From the NCBI GenBank assembly GCA_041740975.1, contig JBGSKV010000003.1, forward strand, positions 1 to 17,907: DNA of 17,907 nucleotides, written 5' to 3'. Of this stretch, positions 13,908-17,907 are shown in pieces. Source of the DNA: JBGSKV01 sp041740975. GTDB taxonomy: Bacteria > Bdellovibrionota_B > Oligoflexia > Oligoflexales > JALZUQ01. Under the pieces are notes generated by a model that was not told where the DNA came from, did no database searches, and saw only the letters and a list, made by a program, of their open reading frames with translations. The position numbers were made by a program, and so were the translations under genes. The stretch's first letter is position 1, and each line of letters opens with the position of its first letter.

Positions 13908-14590
13908 TAGTTTCTTCCAAATAATTGAGTGCCGTAATAGTATCCGTCGCTGTCTTTAGCAATTCCAACTGCGATAAAGTCGTGCCTCCCCATGATATTG
14001 GCAAGGTGACCACTGCTGTTTATCCATTGATTCATAAATTGCTTGGCAATATCCGCAGCTAGGCCGCTGCGAGCTCCGCCGTTGTAGGCCACGTTCTCGC
14101 TTGTAAAGTTAATGCTCTGTCCAAATTTGGCCATAAAGGACTTCTCTCGTGCACCACTGCCAAAACCTTGGTGACCTATATTTCCTTTACGAGCCTGCTC
14201 TTTGCTCCATTCACGCGCCACCCAAGAGGCTTTCGCATCAAATGACAAAGGATTAGTAGGGTCATAGTTTCTGGAGAAAAAGGGAATATTAAAATTGGAT
14301 TTGGAGCCAGCAAGGCGCAGAACATTCACTTGCTTGTAAATTTCGACCTCGATGTCGCAAATGTCTTGAGATCCTTCGACGCAAGTTGCGGTAGAAAGAC
14401 CAGCACTACCCGAGCTGACGGGCGATTGGATGGGCGTCGCGCTGTCGCTCGACGTAAAGGGATCGAATGTCGAGTTAGAATTGATGGGAGCATTGTTACC
14501 AATATAGGGTTGTCGACTGGAGGCTTGGGTGGTTTTACAGCCAATCAAAAACACGAGCGAAAAGGCAATACAGGCGAGTTTCAACTTCAT
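13907..14590 (-). CDS. CAP/SCP-domain lipoprotein
   Basis: A 227-residue secreted lipoprotein of the CAP (cysteine-rich secretory, antigen 5, PR-1; bacterial YkwD-like) superfamily. The signal peptide ends in VFLIGC, so Cys18 is the likely lipidated residue. A Ser/Pro/Asn-rich spacer (about 20-68) tethers the domain to the membrane. The CAP core (about 80-227) shows IGHQGF (His140), ENVAYNGG (Glu166), WINSSGHLANIMG (His195) and the closing YYYGTQLFGRN; His140, Glu166 and His195 are three of the usual cavity residues. Cys70 and Cys78 may pair. CAP proteins in bacteria are poorly understood; sterol binding and peptidase roles have been proposed. AAGGAT lies 7 bases before the ATG. The stop codon overlaps the helicase start (TAATG), an unexpected pairing of a surface protein with a nucleic-acid enzyme. 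Confidence 0.9.
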   Translation of the reverse strand: MKLKLACIAFSLVFLIGCKTTQASSRQPYIGNNAPINSNSTFDPFTSSDSATPIQSPVSSGSAGLSTATCVEGSQDICDIEVEIYKQVNVLRLAGSKSNFNIPFFSRNYDPTNPLSFDAKASWVAREWSKEQARKGNIGHQGFGSGAREKSFMAKFGQSINFTSENVAYNGGARSGLAADIAKQFMNQWINSSGHLANIMGRHDFIAVGIAKDSDGYYYGTQLFGRN

Positions 14591-14626
14591 GGCTTCTATC
14601 CTTACATCAGCATCCGAAGGAGCTTC

Positions 14627-14704
14627 ATGAACAACAACATTCCAACAATGTATTTTTGCAAAAGCACTGCCAAAAAAAAGCTAATGATCTTGGAGGACTG
14701 TTGA
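14627..14704 (+). CDS. Possible 25-residue small peptide
   Basis: A short frame starting MNNNIPTMYFCKSTAKKK and ending ILEDC. AAGGAG (14617-14622) lies 4 bases before the ATG, a strong but close ribosome site. The peptide has no recognisable motif. It ends about 25 bp before the first hairpin, the layout expected of a leader peptide, but nothing else supports it. Without conservation data it remains a weak candidate; the ribosome site alone could arise by chance. Confidence 0.2.
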   Translation: MNNNIPTMYFCKSTAKKKLMILEDC

Positions 14705-14712
14705 CAGGACTT

Positions 14713-14791
14713 TGGTCAGTTCTGCAGATTTTGACCATCTTGTGGTCGAAAGGGCCGGCGAGCTGTCGCAGGAGCGACAGAGGGAATCGCC
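14713..14791 (+). other. Structured element: two consecutive hairpins with an alternative pairing
   Basis: Hairpin 1 pairs 14729-14737 with 14743-14751 (9 bp, core GACCA/TGGTC, five-base loop). Hairpin 2 is CTGTCGC (14763-14769), loop AGGA, GCGACAG (14774-14780), extended by GGCGA (14757-14761) and TCGCC (14787-14791) across an asymmetric internal loop. TGGTCA at 14713-14718 can pair with TGACCA at 14732-14737 instead, which would open hairpin 1. A T-G pair (14732-14748) is a U-G wobble only on the plus strand, so a plus-strand RNA is favoured. No T-run follows, so it is not a simple terminator. Confidence 0.4.
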
Positions 14792-14840
14792 TAGACATCA
14801 ACTCATTGCTTAAGTGTCCTAAAACAGAAGGGAATTAGGA

Positions 14841-14869
14841 TTGCTTCCCATCCGTCAACAAGTTAAAAT
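14841..14869 (+). promoter_or_regulatory. Possible promoter of the glycosyltransferase operon
   Basis: TTGCTT (14841-14846), a 17-base spacer and TAAAAT (14864-14869) resemble a sigma-70-type promoter with good -10 and weak -35 boxes. The transcript would begin near 14876 and include the ribosome site at 14902. Confidence 0.35.
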
Positions 14870-14901
14870 CTAGGAAAGAACTTCAATAGACATCTTTATG
14901 C

Positions 14902-14907
14902 AGAGGA
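14902..14907 (+). promoter_or_regulatory. Ribosome binding site deciding a TTG start
   Basis: AGAGGA lies 6 bases before the TTG at 14914. The next in-frame ATG, at 14935, has no ribosome site. This favours the TTG start of the glycosyltransferase. Confidence 0.55.
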
Positions 14908-14913
14908 CATCTC

Positions 14914-15897
14914 TTGACCCAAGCGATCATTCCCATGTCCCTTCCCGGTTCGGACCAAATAGCGGTCGTCATTCCCTGCTTCAAAGTCAAAGGCCAGATT
15001 TCGGAGGTAGTTCAAGGGATACCGGACTTTGTGCGCTTTATCATCTTGGTTAATGACTGCTGTCCCGAGGATTCGCTGAAAGAGTACCAGCATTCACTGT
15101 CTGACAGAATCACTGTCGTAGACCTTCCTGAGAATCGAGGCGTAGGTGGCGCTACCATGGCCGGTTATCAAAAAGCGTTAGAACTGGGTGCGAAGGTCGT
15201 TGTCAAAATGGATGGTGACGGTCAAATGGATAGCGCCCATCTGCATAGGTTCGTGATCCCGTTGTTGGAAAGAAAAGCCGACTATACCAAAGGCAACCGG
15301 TTCTATGAGTTCTATTTTTTACGCCAGATGCCCGCGATAAGGATATTTGGCAATTCCGTACTTTCTTTTTTTGCGAAACTATCTTCAGGCTATTGGTTTA
15401 TCATGGACCCAAATAATGGCTACACGGCAATTTCCAGTGTGGCATTATCGCGACTCCCTATGAACCGAATTGCCAACAGGTACTTTTTTGAAAGTGACTT
15501 ACTGGTCCACCTCAGTTTGATTCGTGCCGTCGTCAAAGAGGTTCCCATACCTGCCCACTATGGCAACGAAACCTCGAACCTCTCCATTACCAACACGGTG
15601 ATGACCTTTCCGCTGCGCCACTTTCAGCGATTTTTTACCAGAGTATTCTACAATTATTTCCTGCGAAATTTCAATTATGGCTCTCTTTGCCTGGTCGTGG
15701 GGGTTTTGTTGTCGGCGTTTGGCACTACATTTGGCCTCTATCATTGGATTCTGAGTGTAACGTCCGGTCAACTGGCTACAAGTGGTACGGTTATGTTGAG
15801 TGCGATGCCCATTCTGGTGGGGTTGAATTTGTTATTGAGCTTTTGCAACTACGACATTGAGAATCAACCCAAAGAACCACTCCTCAGCTATGACTAA
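14914..15897 (+). CDS. Family 2 glycosyltransferase, polyprenyl-phosphate sugar synthase type
   Basis: This 327-residue membrane-anchored GT-A enzyme resembles dolichol-phosphate-mannose/undecaprenyl-phosphate-sugar synthases, which move a sugar from a nucleotide donor to a lipid phosphate on the cytoplasmic face. Seen: AVVIPCFKVKGQISEVV (17-33), VNDCCPEDS (46-54), LPENRGVGGATMAGYQKAL (71-89), the metal-binding KMDGDGQMD (Asp100, Asp102, Asp106), KGNRFYEFYFLRQMP, GNSVLSFFAKLSSGYWFIMD (146-165) and NGYTAI. Two membrane segments (about 257-279, 289-311) follow, then YDIENQPKEPL. The TTG start is supported by AGAGGA. The stop overlaps by 8 bp the ATG of the downstream membrane glycosyltransferase, so both proteins are made together: this enzyme would supply the lipid-linked sugar that its neighbour transfers on the outer face of the membrane. 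Confidence 0.92.
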   Translation: MTQAIIPMSLPGSDQIAVVIPCFKVKGQISEVVQGIPDFVRFIILVNDCCPEDSLKEYQHSLSDRITVVDLPENRGVGGATMAGYQKALELGAKVVVKMDGDGQMDSAHLHRFVIPLLERKADYTKGNRFYEFYFLRQMPAIRIFGNSVLSFFAKLSSGYWFIMDPNNGYTAISSVALSRLPMNRIANRYFFESDLLVHLSLIRAVVKEVPIPAHYGNETSNLSITNTVMTFPLRHFQRFFTRVFYNYFLRNFNYGSLCLVVGVLLSAFGTTFGLYHWILSVTSGQLATSGTVMLSAMPILVGLNLLLSFCNYDIENQPKEPLLSYD

Positions 15898-17518
15898 TTT
15901 TAGTTTCGTAAATAAAACGTTTATTCTATGGTGCCTGACCATCATTGTGGTCACAGTAATCGTATACTTTCAGACTCTGCCGGCCGTGTTTATGTTAGAT
16001 GACAGGCATGTGATCGTGGGAAGCCATCTTGTTAATATCCCGTATGATATCAAGACTCATTTTATCGAAAAACCGACACGGTTTATTTTTTATTGGACGA
16101 TGAGTTTAAATTCAGTTTTTGCCCAGCAAAACCCAGCATACTATCGAATTATTAATATTTTACTTCATGCCTGTAATGCAGTGCTGCTATTATTCTTGCT
16201 AAATATCATGCCTCAGAAGCGTCGTTCGCAGATTTGGGCTTTTTTGGCAGTTATGGTTTTCGTGCTCCATCCCCTTAACACCCAAGTAGCCGTATATGTT
16301 TCACAGCGATTGGCCTCCATGGCAACTTTGTTTTATCTGCTGGCGTTGACGTCTTATTTTGCTTACCGTGAGCATAGAATATCTGCCAAAGCATTCTTTC
16401 CAGTTTTCACAATCAGTGCCTTGTTGGGAATGTTTACGAAAGAAATCTGTTTTACGTTGCCGTTTGCTATTTTGCTGGCCGATTTCCTATTCTATCGTTC
16501 GACGATAAAAGTAAAAAAAGAAGCTTATTTTTACTTGGTTTTGTCTGGCTTGGTACTGGTACTGCCGGCGATTATGTTTTTTATAGGGGCCGACACTCTT
16601 CAAGACGTAAAGTCCCTAAATGATGCAAGTAAACCATTTTGGCTTTCGTCCTACCATTACTTCTTGACACAGCTCACTGTTTTACCTCGATACTTCTCTT
16701 TATTTTTATTTCCTGTAGGGCAATCTCTAGAGCACGATGTTGTACTGAATCAGTCTTTATTTGATAGCTTTGCTTGGCTCTCACTAGTGACCATGATAGG
16801 CCTTGTTTTTTTTGCATTAAAAATTAAGGACGATAGGCCCGAAATGGCCTTCGGAGTATTGCTTTATTTCTTGCTGCATAGCGTCGAATCGAGCTTTATG
16901 CCGATCCCAGACCTTATGTATGAACACAGAATGTATTTGCCGATGATTGCTTTGGTCATTATTTTGGATTCCATTTGGTCCCAATGGGAACTTCGGTGGC
17001 CTCATTATATGCGTTGGCAAGTAGTGGGCATAAATCTGCTGTTGATCGGCTTAACATTCGCGACTGTTTGTCGAAATCAAATTTGGATGACGGGCGTAAG
17101 AATGTGGACTGACGTGACAGAAAAGTACCCCGCCATTTCCCGAGCTCATCAAAACTTAGGGTTCGCGCTTATAGAAGAGCAGTCTAGTTACCAAGAAGCG
17201 CAGAAACATTTTTTTAAAGCAGTTGAATTAGAACCAAAAAATGGCAAAAATTATTATAATTTGGCAGTGGTATATGAGAAAAACGGCTTAATCGATGAAG
17301 CGATTGAGTCTTATCTGGCTGCTGCGATCCACTCTCCGGTCGTTTACCAGCCCCACATGGCATTGGCGAAAATTTACTTCACCATTGGCAAGTATGATGA
17401 GGCTCTTTCGCAATTGGATTTGGTGGAACGAAAGACGACAGCCGAGTTTAAACCCCAGATCGATAACTATCGCAGTGAAATTAACGCGAAGAAAAATAGT
17501 TCACCAACAAATCCTTAG
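15890..17518 (+). CDS. GT-C/TMTC-like membrane glycosyltransferase with TPR repeats
   Basis: A 542-residue polytopic membrane protein with about ten to twelve hydrophobic segments (about 10-395), followed by a TPR region (about 418-512, with NYYNLAVVYEKNGLIDEAIE and HMALAKIYFTIGKYDEALS). Features match GT-C transferases of the TMTC type: an acidic pair after the first segment (FMLDDRH, Asp37-Asp38), VLHPLNTQVAVYVSQRLAS (125-143), FTKEICFTLPFAILLADFLF (182-201) and YEHRMYLPMIALVIILD (344-360). Such enzymes use polyprenyl-phosphate sugars to modify proteins in the periplasm; the TPR part probably binds the protein target. The ATG at 15890 overlaps the end of the upstream glycosyltransferase gene and is preferred to a TTG at 15857. 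The next gene is a type IV pilin, an obvious candidate substrate. Exact family membership needs a profile search. Confidence 0.85.
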   Translation: MTNFSFVNKTFILWCLTIIVVTVIVYFQTLPAVFMLDDRHVIVGSHLVNIPYDIKTHFIEKPTRFIFYWTMSLNSVFAQQNPAYYRIINILLHACNAVLLLFLLNIMPQKRRSQIWAFLAVMVFVLHPLNTQVAVYVSQRLASMATLFYLLALTSYFAYREHRISAKAFFPVFTISALLGMFTKEICFTLPFAILLADFLFYRSTIKVKKEAYFYLVLSGLVLVLPAIMFFIGADTLQDVKSLNDASKPFWLSSYHYFLTQLTVLPRYFSLFLFPVGQSLEHDVVLNQSLFDSFAWLSLVTMIGLVFFALKIKDDRPEMAFGVLLYFLLHSVESSFMPIPDLMYEHRMYLPMIALVIILDSIWSQWELRWPHYMRWQVVGINLLLIGLTFATVCRNQIWMTGVRMWTDVTEKYPAISRAHQNLGFALIEEQSSYQEAQKHFFKAVELEPKNGKNYYNLAVVYEKNGLIDEAIESYLAAAIHSPVVYQPHMALAKIYFTIGKYDEALSQLDLVERKTTAEFKPQIDNYRSEINAKKNSSPTNP

Positions 17519-17754
17519 GATTTTGTCATATTAGTGACGGTTTGGGGCCTTCAACGACGCTTTCCAGCGGAGTACGGGGTTGATTTGAGCTTAAAAAAAC
17601 GGGTGATATGACTGGGAAATACTGACTTTTTGAACTTTTTCTAAAGTTTCGCGAGCATCGTCCGACAGCAATTAAGGTCAGCAAATGAAATCATTTAGTT
17701 TCGAATTGTGTTAGAATTGTTTAATCAAAATAAAAATTTCGGGGGTCTCAGTTT

Positions 17755-17907
17755 ATGAATTTATTCAAGAAAAAGACATCAGGTTTCAGTTTGATCGAAC
17801 TTATGATCGTTATTTCGATCATCGGTGTATTGGCAGCTCTTGGTATGCCGAAATTCAAGTCTTTCCAAGCGACAGCTCGTCAGGCTGAAGTTAAGACAAA
17901 CTTGAAC
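17755..17907 (+). CDS. pilA: Type IV pilin/prepilin, 5' part only
   Basis: The first 51 codons of a prepilin, cut by the window end. A short basic leader, MNLFKKKTSG, ends in the prepilin peptidase site Gly10-Phe11. The mature protein starts FSLIELMIVISIIGVLAALG, with the conserved Glu at mature position 5 and a Pro at 22, then KFKSFQATARQAEVKTNLN. That last stretch resembles Myxococcus PilA more than gamma-proteobacterial pilins. The gene could be the major pilin or a minor pilin/pseudopilin; the symbol is tentative. GGGGG (17741-17745) is the only purine-rich block before the ATG, 9 bases away. The 236-bp upstream gap contains TAGAAT (17712-17717) as a possible -10 box. I found no convincing sigma-54 site. 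Confidence 0.9.
   Translation, partial: MNLFKKKTSGFSLIELMIVISIIGVLAALGMPKFKSFQATARQAEVKTNLN

Larger units (their letters stand above)
14591..14913. other. 323-bp divergent intergenic region
   Basis: This gap separates the CAP gene (minus) from the glycosyltransferase gene (plus). It contains a 25-codon frame with a ribosome site (14627-14704), two consecutive strong hairpins (14729-14791) and a possible promoter (14841-14869). No RNA family is recognised. Confidence 0.6.

Noticed and set aside
14656..14838. 60-codon plus-strand frame through the hairpin region
   Set aside because: No ribosome site at its start and no protein-like pattern; the hairpins explain the sequence better.
17540..17565. 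Possible sigma-54 promoter upstream of the pilin gene
   Set aside because: The only GG...GC pair there has 11 rather than 10 bases between the doublets, and the surrounding bases do not match the -24/-12 consensus.
1..17907. tRNA or rRNA genes, CRISPR arrays, IS elements or integrase genes
   Set aside because: None seen: no cloverleaf-like segments in the gaps, no regularly spaced repeats, no transposase or integrase motifs.

Overview
The window looks like chromosomal DNA of a Bdellovibrio-type predatory bacterium or a close relative (Bdellovibrionota or old 'delta-proteobacteria'). Three things suggest this: a Myxococcus/Bdellovibrio-like type IV pilin start at the right edge, a family of HNH-nuclease-like proteins that I associate with Bdellovibrio genomes, and the gene style (many lipoproteins, moderate GC). 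The assignment is inference; no rRNA or other marker is present.

Left block, minus strand, read right to left from 5964 to 25: an LptF/LptG-family lipopolysaccharide-export permease, then fabF (beta-ketoacyl-ACP synthase II), pdhA, pdhB and pdhC (pyruvate dehydrogenase E1 alpha, E1 beta, E2). fabF and pdhA are 8 bp apart, so acetyl-CoA production and fatty-acid elongation are probably co-transcribed. A copy of a widespread small repeat (known from spurious RHPERSEGS peptides) lies between pdhA and pdhB. A hairpin covers the fabF ribosome site.

Plus-strand block 5977-9076: an exported transpeptidase-only penicillin-binding protein that diverges from the permease across only 12 bp, a 2-oxoglutarate/Fe(II) oxygenase, and an outer-membrane phospholipase A (PldA) with an Asn-to-Asp change in its catalytic triad.

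Middle, minus strand, 14590 back to 9071: a CAP-domain lipoprotein coupled by TAATG to a large NERD nuclease/UvrD-type helicase with a degenerate cold-shock domain at its C-terminus; then a zinc metalloprotease lipoprotein; then an HNH-family protein that ends just inside its HNH domain. Three identical 14-bp palindromes (CTGCACCGGTGCAG) lie within 1 kb: two inside the HNH-family gene, one of them at its truncation point, and one upstream of it.

Right block, plus strand, from 14914: a polyprenyl-phosphate-type family 2 glycosyltransferase, an overlapping GT-C (TMTC-like) membrane glycosyltransferase with TPR repeats, and the start of a type IV pilin gene cut by the window end. I infer a pilin or surface-protein O-glycosylation locus. 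The 323-bp gap before it holds two strong consecutive hairpins.
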